This document shows, one piece after another, positions 17,272 to 25,928 of a stretch of DNA of 64,000 nt (within the stretch, counting starts at the first letter, position 1; each line of letters opens with the position of its first letter). Source of the DNA: Proteus terrae subsp. cibarius. GTDB taxonomy: Bacteria > Pseudomonadota > Gammaproteobacteria > Enterobacterales > Enterobacteriaceae. The translations under genes were made by a program, and so were the position numbers. The stretch spans positions 1,550,001-1,614,000 of the forward strand of contig NZ_CP047349.1 of NCBI RefSeq assembly GCF_011045835.1, read 5' to 3'. The notes below the pieces were generated by a model. It was not told where the DNA came from and did no database searches. It saw nothing but the letters and a program-made list of their open reading frames with translations.

Positions 17272-17521
17272 AAACCCTCCTATTAGTATATTTTTTTACT
17301 AATTCTAGTAAAAACAGTGCATTAATATAAGGGGTATTACAAAAATATCTTTAAAATTAGACCTAAATGACATTTTTTGACTAAGAATATGCTTTATTTG
17401 AGATAAGAAAAATAAAATTCTAAGATAAATATAATAAATATGGCACTCAAATAAATTTTTTATTCGACTCGTCATTTTTTACTTTTTAATGGATAAGATA
17501 AAACAATGTTAGAAATGATAA

Positions 17522-17554
17522 AGCACCAATATCTATTGATAGAATATCGGTGCT
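17522..17554 (-). terminator. Hairpin after CYTH gene
   Basis: AGCACCAATAT (17522-17532) pairs, with one mismatch, with ATATCGGTGCT (17544-17554). Leftward it follows the CYTH gene; the tail is only moderately T-rich. Confidence 0.45.
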
Positions 17555-17607
17555 CCGATTAGAGAATTTTGATAGTTTTTATGAAGATATCTACTGAATA
17601 AAATTGT

Positions 17608-18159
17608 TTATGACTTGAGGTTATTTAACATTAGTGTTTTATAGTTATTTTTCTCAAGATCTTTTTCTGTAAAACCAAATTTTATGGCTAAGTGCTTTAG
17701 CTGGTCAGCGTACAGTGAGAGTTTGTTTTGGTCGTCCGTCATGATAGCAAATTCAGCAAATGAGCCTAGTTTATCTAGTTTATCGATAGTGATATGAAAC
17801 TCATCTAGAAAATAGATTTCTCTTGATTTTGTATAATTGAGAATACAATGGTAACCAAGTGTCGTGAACATAGAGACTGTTTTTTCTGCATCTTCAATAC
17901 GAACAGCTTCACATTGTGCTAAATCAGGGCCTTTAACGATAAGAAGGTTTATTCCTGCAGGGAGCATTCTTCTTACACATAAACTGATAGTAGGAGCTGA
18001 AAATTCAGTATTATCATGCTCCATGTACCAATCGGTTTCTTGATTCTCAGGCGTAAATAATGTGGCCCCTGATTTTTTTAATTCGTTAATAAATTCTTTT
18101 GGATTTTGAAGGTGGTATTTTAGTTCGGCTTCAAATTTACCTTGAAAGTGATTAGACAT
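17608..18159 (-). CDS. cyaB: CYTH-domain protein, class IV adenylate cyclase-like
   Basis: A 183-residue protein of the CYTH tunnel-fold superfamily. The signature ExExK is seen as EAELK at residues about 10-14, with basic strands (LCVRRM, LLIVKGP) and acidic metal-binding positions (FHITIDKLDKLGSFAEFAI) in order. Relatives include the CyaB class IV adenylate cyclase of Aeromonas and Yersinia and triphosphatases, so the substrate (ATP or inorganic triphosphate/thiamine triphosphate) cannot be decided from sequence alone. It is a single gene with a GGGAAAACGT start region. Confidence 0.7.
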   Translation of the reverse strand: MSNHFQGKFEAELKYHLQNPKEFINELKKSGATLFTPENQETDWYMEHDNTEFSAPTISLCVRRMLPAGINLLIVKGPDLAQCEAVRIEDAEKTVSMFTTLGYHCILNYTKSREIYFLDEFHITIDKLDKLGSFAEFAIMTDDQNKLSLYADQLKHLAIKFGFTEKDLEKNNYKTLMLNNLKS

Positions 18160-18376
18160 ACGTTTTCCCTAATTTAGTGTTAATGCATTATAGCATTAGC
18201 AAAGTATCCTTCTGAGGTAAAAACGAAATTTTGGTGTTATTTCATTATTTTCTATTTAAAAAAATTATTATGGAGAATTATATGGAAATATTTAAATAGA
18301 GTAATGGATAGAATGTCTATGAAATAAGGAGAAGGAGGGAGCTTGTTATTAGTAAAGAAAAGAATAAGAGAAAATA

Positions 18377-18396
18377 AAAGGGGCCATTGCCCCTTT
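18377..18396 (-). terminator. Terminator of DUF2628 gene
   Basis: AAAGGGGC (18377-18384) pairs with GCCCCTTT (18389-18396), and the minus strand continues TTATTTT. It lies 5 bp past the stop codon. Confidence 0.75.
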
Positions 18397-18400
18397 ATTA

Positions 18401-18781
18401 TTACAGAACACCTTCAAACGGGTTCCAGCTTTGATCATTTTTGGTTTCTTTCAAGTAATACGCATAGTTGGCTGTTATAGCCCATAAAACGTTAACTGCG
18501 ATACCTACAGCATTGATAACACCGTTATTTACAGGTAAAAAGCCAATAATAGTAAAAATAGCAATGTTAATAGCAAATAATGTTAATGCCTTGCGCCATA
18601 ACCCTAAAATAAGAAAGTAAATAAAACCAAAGAAAAATGCCCAAATATTCATTCCGATAAGAATACGCTTACCAAAAGGAAGTGCTTTATAAGCGGCTTT
18701 ATATTCTGATGTTTTAGGTGAGCCATATTGATCAAAAAATGAAAAACGCTCTTGCCATTTTTCGGAAATTTCTTTATTCAT
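18401..18781 (-). CDS. DUF2628 membrane protein
   Basis: A 126-residue protein with a soluble N-terminus (about 1-37) and three or four hydrophobic segments (about 38-59, 62-82, 88-108). The GLWRKAL turn between spans and the W-x-A-N-Y-x-Y-Y pattern near the end fit DUF2628 inner-membrane proteins. Function unknown. It is transcribed alone with its own terminator. Confidence 0.65.
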   Translation of the reverse strand: MNKEISEKWQERFSFFDQYGSPKTSEYKAAYKALPFGKRILIGMNIWAFFFGFIYFLILGLWRKALTLFAINIAIFTIIGFLPVNNGVINAVGIAVNVLWAITANYAYYLKETKNDQSWNPFEGVL

Positions 18782-19096
18782 TTTAATTCCTTTTACCCGG
18801 TTGATTAAATTTAGTCTTAATGGAAAAGTATCTTTACATAATTTAACATTATGAACAATATAAATTTATTAAGAGATGATTAATATAGAGAATTATATAA
18901 AAAGAATTAAAGCAAATGTATTTTTAATCAATTTTTAATAATTATCTTATTGCTTCAGAATATATTTTTAATTGCTACTCTTAAAAATAAGAGTAATAAA
19001 ATAAAATATTATTTTGAATGGATTTTATGGTGAAAAGAATAAGAAATCTGGCTTATGACGAATACCAGATTTCTTATAAAAGCAGGGAGTAGGTGA
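18782..19096. other. Intergenic gap, no gene seen
   Basis: 315 AT-rich bases between the DUF2628 and universal stress genes; contains their promoter and 3' regions but no recognisable element. Confidence 0.4.
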
Positions 19097-19531
19097 TTAA
19101 CGCACGACTAATACAGATGATTCTGCGTAACTGACCACGGAAGATGCGGTAGAACCTAGAAGATAAGTTTTCATTCCAGGATTACGAGAACCAATGACAA
19201 TCAGCTCTGCTTGAATTTTTTTTGCGGTTTCTAAAATTTTATCGCGAGGATTACCTATTGACACATAAAATTGAGTTGTACTATTGGGAATATCAATATG
19301 CGATAAATTTTCTTTTAGCGTGGATAATGCAATTTCAATACGTTGTTTGTCACTAGCTAGTCTATCTTGGCCTGCGAATGCAAATCCGACAAAAGACTCA
19401 TAACTTGGAATGACTGATAAAAAATGAATATTCAATTTGTCAGCGACAGACAATGCTTTTAGATGAGACACAACCTTGTCCAATAAACCAAGCTCTGTAA
19501 AATCAACGGGTACTAACACTGTTTTTGTCAT
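19097..19531 (-). CDS. uspF: Universal stress protein, UspF type
   Basis: A 144-residue single-domain Usp protein, the same length as E. coli UspF. It begins KTVLVPVDF and ends with the nucleotide-binding stretch VIGSRNPGMKTYLLGSTASSVVSYAESSVLVVR, which contains the G-x2-G-x9-G-S/T ATP motif variant. UspF/UspG proteins form cytosolic dimers induced by starvation and stress; UspF affects adhesion in E. coli. It is monocistronic, with an AGGAGCC site before the ATG. Confidence 0.8.
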   Translation of the reverse strand: MTKTVLVPVDFTELGLLDKVVSHLKALSVADKLNIHFLSVIPSYESFVGFAFAGQDRLASDKQRIEIALSTLKENLSHIDIPNSTTQFYVSIGNPRDKILETAKKIQAELIVIGSRNPGMKTYLLGSTASSVVSYAESSVLVVR

Positions 19532-20234
19532 AGTGGCTCCTAATTAACCTTTTATTATGATTAGGGCTTTAATATTAATTTTTTGTGCATACAAATATGA
19601 GTTACCTACTAATCTTATCAGTCAAAATGAAAAACTGCACAAAAATTGAAATTATTTTTATTTTTTGAGAGTTATGTGTTTTTTTATATGAAAAAAAGTG
19701 AAAAAAACTGCGGTCTGAACCAATAAATATGTAGCAATATCAAATAGAAATTATAGCAAAAGGGAAGTGATAAAAAGCAATAGAACGGATACTTTATTTT
19801 TCTAATAATAATTATTATAGATATCACTTTGCATATATTTTCTGATATATGGTAAAGCTTGTTTTTGGATCTTCTTTAATGGATGAAATATAATTTTTAT
19901 TTAGCTTTAATACAGGAACTTCGGAGCCTAAAGAAAAAATTAATAAATATGAAAGTTAAGGCTAAAATTTAAGAGTGAATATTATGTCATTGTATTTCAA
20001 TGCGTTACATTGTTTTAATGATAATAATTAAATATGGGTTCACTCTTAATGATAATAAGTACTATTTAACATTAAAATAGAGAAAAGGTATATTACAAAT
20101 GAGATTGGTTTTTATTTTTATTACAGTTAATAGATTGAAAAAATAAACAAAAACTATATTTAAATAGCTATATTTTTATTTTTAAGTGTGCATAATATCC
20201 ATAATGTTAATTTTTATCGCAAGGGACGTAAAAT
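19532..20234. promoter_or_regulatory. Long upstream region of ftnA with repeats
   Basis: 700 bases with no frame. An 11-bp inverted repeat TTAAGAGTGAA (19969-19979) / TTCACTCTTAA (20039-20049) encloses and overlaps a 13-bp direct repeat TTAATGATAATAA (20015-20027 and 20046-20058). The GATAAT units resemble Fur-box hexamers. In E. coli ftnA is activated by Fur bound far upstream, which would fit. Confidence 0.4.
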
Positions 20235-20738
20235 ATGTTACATCAAGATATGATCAATAAATTGAATGAACAGCTAAATTTAGAGTTTTATTCAGCAAAT
20301 CTTTATTTGCAAATGAGTGCTTGGTGCGATGACAAAGGATTTGATGGTGCAGCTAAATTTTTAAAAGCTCATTCTCGTGAAGAAATGGAACATATGCACC
20401 GTTTATTTGATTACTTAAGTGATACAGGTGCAATGCCTTTACTTGGTGCTATCGAAGCTCCACCAGCTGAGTTCTCATCATTATCTGAATTGTTCGATAA
20501 AACTTACGAACATGAAAAACATATTACATCTGAGATTAATAAATTAGCTCATGTTGCAATGACGACTCAGGATTATTCAACATTTAATTTCTTACAATGG
20601 TATGTTGCAGAACAGCATGAAGAAGAGAAATTATTCAAATCAATCCTAGATAAATTAGCAATGGTTGGTGACAGTGGTAAGGCTTTATTCTTGTTAGATA
20701 AAGATCTGAACACTTTATCAACATCTGCACATGTTTAA
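20235..20738 (+). CDS. ftnA: Non-haem ferritin FtnA
   Basis: A 167-residue iron-storage ferritin; 24 subunits form a hollow shell that oxidises Fe2+ and stores ferric mineral in the cytosol. The ferroxidase ligands are visible: Glu17 ([10 protein letters not shown]), Glu50 and His53 (REEMEHMH), Glu94 (YEHEKHIT) and Gln/Glu near 127-130 ([10 protein letters not shown]). The lack of a haem-ligand Met at the bacterioferritin position supports FtnA rather than Bfr. It is preceded by AAGGGACG and followed by a strong terminator. Confidence 0.92.
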   Translation: MLHQDMINKLNEQLNLEFYSANLYLQMSAWCDDKGFDGAAKFLKAHSREEMEHMHRLFDYLSDTGAMPLLGAIEAPPAEFSSLSELFDKTYEHEKHITSEINKLAHVAMTTQDYSTFNFLQWYVAEQHEEEKLFKSILDKLAMVGDSGKALFLLDKDLNTLSTSAHV

Positions 20739-20783
20739 TTATTAATAAAGCTTTAGATAGCTTAAGTTAATAAATGAATTATT

Positions 20784-20820
20784 ACGCTCTGCTGTGAATG
20801 AATAGCAGGGCGTTTTTTTA
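20784..20820 (+). terminator. Terminator of ftnA
   Basis: ACGCTCTGCT (20784-20793) pairs with AGCAGGGCGT (20804-20813), followed by a run of seven Ts. Confidence 0.85.
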
Positions 20821-21172
20821 TTCTTCTGCATTAGCTCTATTCTTATTCCTATTTTTTATCTTTCCCTTACTTTCGTTTGCGTATTTTTATCCTAAAAATT
20901 CTTTTTGATTATTATTTATACAGGGTGTTTATTTTACTTTTAGTTGTATTCGGTTATGTATTGAACTGTTTAGACTGTCAATATGGGTATTATATTTTTT
21001 CGAAGTGTAAAAATGGGTGATATTTGAAACAGAAACTGGTCTAAATAACATATATTTTGAGTGCTAGTTCACAACCTTTTATTTCTAATATCAAGAAGCG
21101 AAGATCTTGACGTAAATTTGCTATAAAATATTTTCATAAATAAAAAAATCACCTGTAATTTATGAGGTTATT
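20821..21172. other. Upstream region of the yobA operon
   Basis: 350 AT-rich bases without a gene; it must contain the operon promoter. I see no clear CueR-type long-spacer dyad. Confidence 0.4.
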
Positions 21173-21565
21173 ATGTCATTAAATACACTTAAGACATCTT
21201 GGGGTAAATTATCGGCTATTGCTGTTTTATTCCTTGGTATGTCATACCAACAAGCATTAGCACACGCACACTTAAAATCACAGTTACCTGCTGAAGGTGC
21301 TGCTATTGAACAAGCACAAGCACCTAAAGTTATTACGCTAGACTTCTCTGAGGGTATTGAATTAGCCTTTAGCAAAATCAAAGTCACTAATAGCGATGGT
21401 AAAGAAATTACCGTAGGAAAATTGAGTTTAGACCCTGTTAATAATACTAAATTATTATTGCCTTTAGAAAGTGATTTAGCAGAAGGTAACTATTTAGTTA
21501 ATTGGAACGTTGTTTCTGTTGATGGGCACAAGACAAAAGGTTCTTATCAATTTAGTGTAAAATAA
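21173..21565 (+). CDS. yobA: CopC-domain periplasmic copper protein
   Basis: A 130-residue CopC-type protein. The signal peptide ends QQALA at residue 30, so the mature protein begins with His31; an N-terminal His with Asp117 and His119 (VDGHK) forms the copper-binding brace of CopC proteins. The fold is an Ig-like barrel in the periplasm. It overlaps the next gene by 1 bp and is the first gene of the operon yobA-yebZ-yebY, thought to bring in or handle copper. AGGTTATT precedes the ATG. Confidence 0.88.
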   Translation: MSLNTLKTSWGKLSAIAVLFLGMSYQQALAHAHLKSQLPAEGAAIEQAQAPKVITLDFSEGIELAFSKIKVTNSDGKEITVGKLSLDPVNNTKLLLPLESDLAEGNYLVNWNVVSVDGHKTKGSYQFSVK

Positions 21566-22461
21566 TGACACCTGAAGACGTTTATATTTTATGCCGTTTT
21601 TTCCATTTAGTGGCAGTCATGTTTATGTTCGGACTGAGCTTCTCTGCTGCCATTCTTGCAAAAGATAAGTTCATTCCTCTTATTCAAGTTCGCTTGCGTC
21701 CTGCATTAGCCATTAGTTCTGTCACGGTCTTTATTACGACTTATCTATGGATGGCTGTACAATCCGGTATTATGGGCGATGGATGGGAAGATGCTTGGTC
21801 ATTTGAAATATGGAAAGCGGTATTAGGTACTTCATTTGGTCAAGTTTGGCAATGGCAATTAGTTTTGGCAACTATTGCATTAGCTGTTTTATTTATACAC
21901 CAACGTTATGTTCGTAACTTCTCTATTTTAATTGTTGCTTCGATTATGTTGATCTTACATGCATCTATAGGTCATGGTGCAATGTTTACAGGTTCAGAAG
22001 CGATATTTTATAAGCTGAATCAAAGTGTTCATCTTCTTAGTGCCGCGTATTGGTTTGGTGGTTTATGGCCATTTGTTGCTTGTTTACAGTTTTTGCGGAA
22101 TAAAGATGAGCTTGCAGATGGGATGATCAAACCGATTATTGGTACAATGAAGCGATTTTCACTTTTGGGTCATATTGCCGTTTTATTGGTTACAATTACT
22201 GGTATTATCAGTGCCGTAATGTTAATTCCAGGATGGCCGGCAGTACAATTATCATCTGAATATCAAAGTATGTTATGGCTTAAAATTAGTTTAGTGGTGT
22301 TAATGCTTGGTCTAGCCGTAATCAATCGTTATGTCTTAGTTCCTCATATCCGTAAGAAAAATAATTTTCAATGGTTACTAGTGAATAGTTGGCTTGAACT
22401 GTTACTTGGAACAATGGTTATTTTTACTGTCGCCATCTTTGCGATTAACTCACCTGTATAG
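21565..22461 (+). CDS. yebZ: CopD-family copper transport membrane protein
   Basis: A 298-residue, eight-span inner-membrane protein of the CopD family. Conserved membrane histidines appear in CRFFHLVAVMF, LHASIGHGAMF and NQSVHLLSAAYWFGGLWPF. It partners with the CopC-type protein upstream, with which it shares the TAATG stop-start overlap, to move copper across the inner membrane. The order and gene sizes match E. coli yobA-yebZ-yebY. Confidence 0.88.
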   Translation: MTPEDVYILCRFFHLVAVMFMFGLSFSAAILAKDKFIPLIQVRLRPALAISSVTVFITTYLWMAVQSGIMGDGWEDAWSFEIWKAVLGTSFGQVWQWQLVLATIALAVLFIHQRYVRNFSILIVASIMLILHASIGHGAMFTGSEAIFYKLNQSVHLLSAAYWFGGLWPFVACLQFLRNKDELADGMIKPIIGTMKRFSLLGHIAVLLVTITGIISAVMLIPGWPAVQLSSEYQSMLWLKISLVVLMLGLAVINRYVLVPHIRKKNNFQWLLVNSWLELLLGTMVIFTVAIFAINSPV

Positions 22462-22508
22462 ATTGTTATATAATCGAAAAAACCTAATTTCTTAAGTGAG
22501 ATATCCAC

Positions 22509-22853
22509 ATGAAACGTTTTTTATTAGTGGGAATGTTAATGCTGTTTTCTTTTCAAGCATTCTCGGCAGCACCTATTTCAACGGTCAGTAAGCTTCAATT
22601 TGGTGACGACTGGCCATTTACACGAGAAGAGGTGATGCTTAATTGTCGTTCTGATGGTGCTTGGTTTGTGATTAACCCAGCAACACTGATGCAATATCCA
22701 CTTAATGAAATTGCAATGGAACAAATGGAAAGTGGAAAAGTAAAAGCACAATTAATTGATGTTATTTTACTGCCGGATCCGAATACACCTGAAAAGAAAA
22801 AATCAGTAGAAGTGATACAAAATGCGATTAAGTCGCTCTGCGAGAATAATTAA
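22509..22853 (+). CDS. yebY: YebY family (DUF2511) periplasmic protein
   Basis: A 114-residue protein with a signal peptide ending AFSA at about residue 20. The mature part carries FGDDWPFTREEVMLNCRSDGAWFVINPATLMQYPLN, typical of DUF2511. Two cysteines (about 47 and 111) could form a disulfide. It is the third gene of the copper-linked operon; in E. coli it is also copper-associated, but its activity is unknown. The SdsR small RNA lies just downstream as in E. coli. Confidence 0.85.
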   Translation: MKRFLLVGMLMLFSFQAFSAAPISTVSKLQFGDDWPFTREEVMLNCRSDGAWFVINPATLMQYPLNEIAMEQMESGKVKAQLIDVILLPDPNTPEKKKSVEVIQNAIKSLCENN

Positions 22854-23037
22854 TCAAGTGATTAATAATATGGCTAAGAATTTTTTATTTTATCGCGATG
22901 ATTTAAATGACAAAAATTAAGAGTGATAATTTTTTCGAATAGAAAATAGTGTGCTGGTAGGTTGTTTACTGGATCTTTACATATTGTTAGCTAATATTTA
23001 ACAGTAGGTTGTGAGATAGAAAAGTCTGAGTTAGTCC

Positions 23038-23137
23038 TCGATTTTTGTTTATGCAGTAATCAGCAATTACTTTTTAGCGCACGGCTCGCAATGAGCCATT
23101 TCCCTAAGCCAGATAAATGATTTATCTGGCTTTTTTT
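23038..23137 (+). ncRNA. sdsR: SdsR (RyeB) small RNA
   Basis: The core TTTTAGCGCACGGCTC (23072-23087), a small hairpin GGCTC/GAGCC (23083-23097) and the following ATTTCCCT match the conserved seed region of enterobacterial SdsR. The terminator AGCCAGATAAA/TTTATCTGGCT (23107-23131) plus a T7 run ends it, giving about 100 nt. In E. coli sdsR lies next to yebY on the same strand, exactly as here. SdsR is a sigma-S-dependent, Hfq-binding RNA that represses outer-membrane and mismatch-repair mRNAs. The 5' end is estimated by length; I could not fix the -10. Confidence 0.85.
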
Positions 23138-23156
23138 ATTTCGCTTTAGCATCTTG

Positions 23157-23399
23157 TTACGCTACTTTTAAGATCCAGTGGTGGCTATCTTTATCATAAG
23201 CATGGCGATAAAGCAGAATATTTTTATCTTTTAATTGGGCTGGAATACTTGTGTTTTCATCCCATCCATCTAATTGCATACAAAACTCTTTATCATAATC
23301 GCATGGAATATGAATATAAGTTAATTGGTTATCGGAAGAGTGTTTCAAAGTAATATCTTCAATTTCATAGCAAGCAATTTTCAACGTTGTTTTTTTCAT
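23157..23399 (-). CDS. yebV: YebV family (DUF1480) protein
   Basis: An 80-residue protein starting MKKTTLKIACYEIEDITL. The pattern IPCDYDKEFCMQLDGWDENTSIPA and YRHAYDKDSHHWIL matches YebV of E. coli. Function unknown. The frame is open to 23522 but the ATG at 23399 has GGAGC upstream and fits the family start. It converges with sdsR. E. coli rsmF, which should lie between yebV and letB, is absent. Confidence 0.82.
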   Translation of the reverse strand: MKKTTLKIACYEIEDITLKHSSDNQLTYIHIPCDYDKEFCMQLDGWDENTSIPAQLKDKNILLYRHAYDKDSHHWILKVA

Positions 23400-23542
23400 A
23401 ATAAAGCTCCGGTTTAAGCGATGTCGTGTTGTGTTCCGTTGTGTTTTATTGGTGGCATTTATTTTAAAGAATGCTTTTGACCAAACAAAATTAAGCATAG
23501 TATAAATGGAACCTATTTCCAAAATGTTTTTTCGAAATAAAA

Positions 23543-23571
23543 AAAGCGGATCATTTTTTGTGATCCGCTTT
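23543..23571 (-). terminator. Terminator of letAB operon
   Basis: AAAGCGGATCA (23543-23553) pairs with TGATCCGCTTT (23561-23571). Leftward the stem is followed by a long T-run. It lies 38 bp past the letB stop. Confidence 0.85.
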
Positions 23572-23609
23572 AAATAAATTATCTGAAATAGGGCAGAATT
23601 ATCTAATTT

Positions 23610-25928
23610 TTAAGGTTTAGGTATTGCCGTTCCCCATTCATTCCAATCTTTTGGTTCTTTATCATTTAAAATGAAATTCTGTTCCTGTTTTGCTTTCACT
23701 TGTAATGGTGTGGAAGGTGGTGTTGCAAAAGTGATCCCTCCACGTATAAATTGCTTGAATGTACCACTACGAATAACACCACCAGTTAAACCAAACGAGA
23801 AGTTATATCCTGATGAAAGCCAAAACTCTGTATTATTTCGAACAAGGTATTGGTATTTTTTACTAATACGGATGTGAATTAATACTCTGTCAGACATGTT
23901 TCCTAGTTCAAGACCTGTCACGGCGCCGACCTCAAGACCGCGATAGTAAATTGGCGTACCAATTTGTACTGAACCTGCCTCTGTGGCATTTAATACAAGA
24001 TTTAATCCATCGAGATAGCGTGAGTCTGTAATGTTGGATGTTTGCAATTCAAATTGACGATATACGCCACCATTACCAGGCTCTGCTTTAATATAAGGTT
24101 GAATAAGTGAATCTAAGTTATCTAATCCTGATGCTGTTAATTCAGGAGTAACAACAGCAAAACGACTGCCAGATCTCGCAAAGGTTTTGACATAATCAGG
24201 GTAGAGAACTGCTGATACAGTTACCGCTTTTCTATCTGGCGAAAGGATTAATGATTCGACCTGACCAATATCAATTCCTAAATAACGAATAGGCATCCCT
24301 TCAGAGAGTTTACTTGCATCGTACGTTTTTAACGTAATTTGTGCACCGATAGCTCGTGCACTAGTTTCTGATGGGTAGAGTTTGTAACGTGAAACGTTAT
24401 TATTGATATTTTCGAAGTTATCAAAACTGATCGCGCCTTTTAATGCACGATTTAATGGTGTTGCTTCAACAGTTAACCCGGAGCCATTAACGGATACTTT
24501 AGCAGCCCCTTCAGTCCAGAAGACACTCTTTTCCGTGAGTAGATGGCGATATTGTTTAGAAATATAAACATCAATATCAAATTCATCCATTAAAGGCCGA
24601 ACATCGGTAATTTCACCGACTTGGAATTGATGATAAAGAACCACTGAACCTTTTTGGATCCCGGGAAGGCTTGATGCTTTTAAAGTGAGTGTCACGGGTA
24701 ATTCATTACCATTAACACTGGCTTTCGCAAAGAAGTCATTACGATAAAGGCGATACTGTTCTTTAGGTGCCCCTTTAGTACCTTGAATGAGGTGAATACC
24801 TCCTTCAAGCCATTCTTGAGGTGTTGCACCTTGAACTTCAATACCATTTAAACCCATATTGACGTTGATTCGGCTATTGGCAACAAATTTACTATTTTCA
24901 TAAATATAATGCTTATATTCAGGGGCAATAATTGCATCAAAAATAACTCCATCATCGCTCATATTACGCTGAATGATTTGCCCAATAGAAATTCCTCTGA
25001 AAAGAATAGGTTGCCCTGCATCGACTCCCCAGCTTTCTTCACTGGTTAGAGAAATAATTAATCCATCTTCACCATATATTGCTTTGCCTGCATCTACAGA
25101 GGTAGCTGATTGTAAAACGAATTGCTGGTTTTCTTGTGCTGGAGGGCTGTTTTCCGGTGAATCAAAAGCAATTGCGCCATTGATTAAAGCAGAAACACTT
25201 TCCATTTTTACAGACACACCGCTTTTTAAATTGAAATTACCTTGAAAGCCAGAGACGTTCCAGAAATGGCTATCTTGGCGTATTAAGTGGGCATATTGTT
25301 TATCGATACTAAGTTCAATAAAAATACCCTGATTATCAGGGCGAATTGCATAGCTATACACTTTACCAACAGGAACTTGGCGATAATAAACTTGAGAGTC
25401 AACATTGAGCGATCCCAGTTTATCTGCTGTCAAAGTGATTAATTGCTGGTTTTTATCGATATTAGCTTGAGGGCGAACTTCTTGAGCAATAAATTTAAAT
25501 TGTTTTTCACCGTCACCCGGTAACATACTGATATAATTACCACCAACTAAAGCATCTAGTCCAGATACACCAGAAAGGCTGGCTTTAGGTGTAACTAACC
25601 AAAACTGAGTGTTTTTGCGCAATGCGGTCGCGAGATCTTTGCGGATATCAGCCGTAACAATAACTCGACGTAAGTCATCGCTTAAAGTGACATCTTTAAC
25701 AAGACCCACATCAACACCTTGATAGCGAATAGGTGTTCTGCCAGAGACAATTCCTGATGCTGATTGAAAATCAATCGTGATTTGTACGCCCTTATCTTGC
25801 CAATGTTGGAAAAGCAACCAACTAGCAATAAAAATGGCGATAACAGGGAGTAGCCAAAATGTCGAAATTTTACGCTTGCGGCGTATTTGGGCTTGTGAGT
25901 CCTGAACGTCGTTTTCTTCTTGTTGCAT
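23610..25928 (-). CDS. letB: LetB (YebT) MCE-domain lipid transport tunnel
   Basis: A 772-residue protein with an N-terminal membrane anchor (about 24-45) and a chain of MCE domains that stack as hexameric rings forming a lipid tunnel across the periplasm. I count six domain signatures: TPIRYQGVDVG, SQVYYRQVPVG, QPILFRGISIG, SVVLYHQFQVG, MPIRYLGIDIG and TPIYYRGLEVG. E. coli LetB is 877 residues with seven, so one ring seems missing. The ATG at 25928 is chosen by match to the family (MxQE...QAQIRRKRKIS); it overlaps letA by 59 bp, implying translational coupling. Confidence 0.88.
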   Translation of the reverse strand: MQQEENDVQDSQAQIRRKRKISTFWLLPVIAIFIASWLLFQHWQDKGVQITIDFQSASGIVSGRTPIRYQGVDVGLVKDVTLSDDLRRVIVTADIRKDLATALRKNTQFWLVTPKASLSGVSGLDALVGGNYISMLPGDGEKQFKFIAQEVRPQANIDKNQQLITLTADKLGSLNVDSQVYYRQVPVGKVYSYAIRPDNQGIFIELSIDKQYAHLIRQDSHFWNVSGFQGNFNLKSGVSVKMESVSALINGAIAFDSPENSPPAQENQQFVLQSATSVDAGKAIYGEDGLIISLTSEESWGVDAGQPILFRGISIGQIIQRNMSDDGVIFDAIIAPEYKHYIYENSKFVANSRINVNMGLNGIEVQGATPQEWLEGGIHLIQGTKGAPKEQYRLYRNDFFAKASVNGNELPVTLTLKASSLPGIQKGSVVLYHQFQVGEITDVRPLMDEFDIDVYISKQYRHLLTEKSVFWTEGAAKVSVNGSGLTVEATPLNRALKGAISFDNFENINNNVSRYKLYPSETSARAIGAQITLKTYDASKLSEGMPIRYLGIDIGQVESLILSPDRKAVTVSAVLYPDYVKTFARSGSRFAVVTPELTASGLDNLDSLIQPYIKAEPGNGGVYRQFELQTSNITDSRYLDGLNLVLNATEAGSVQIGTPIYYRGLEVGAVTGLELGNMSDRVLIHIRISKKYQYLVRNNTEFWLSSGYNFSFGLTGGVIRSGTFKQFIRGGITFATPPSTPLQVKAKQEQNFILNDKEPKDWNEWGTAIPKP

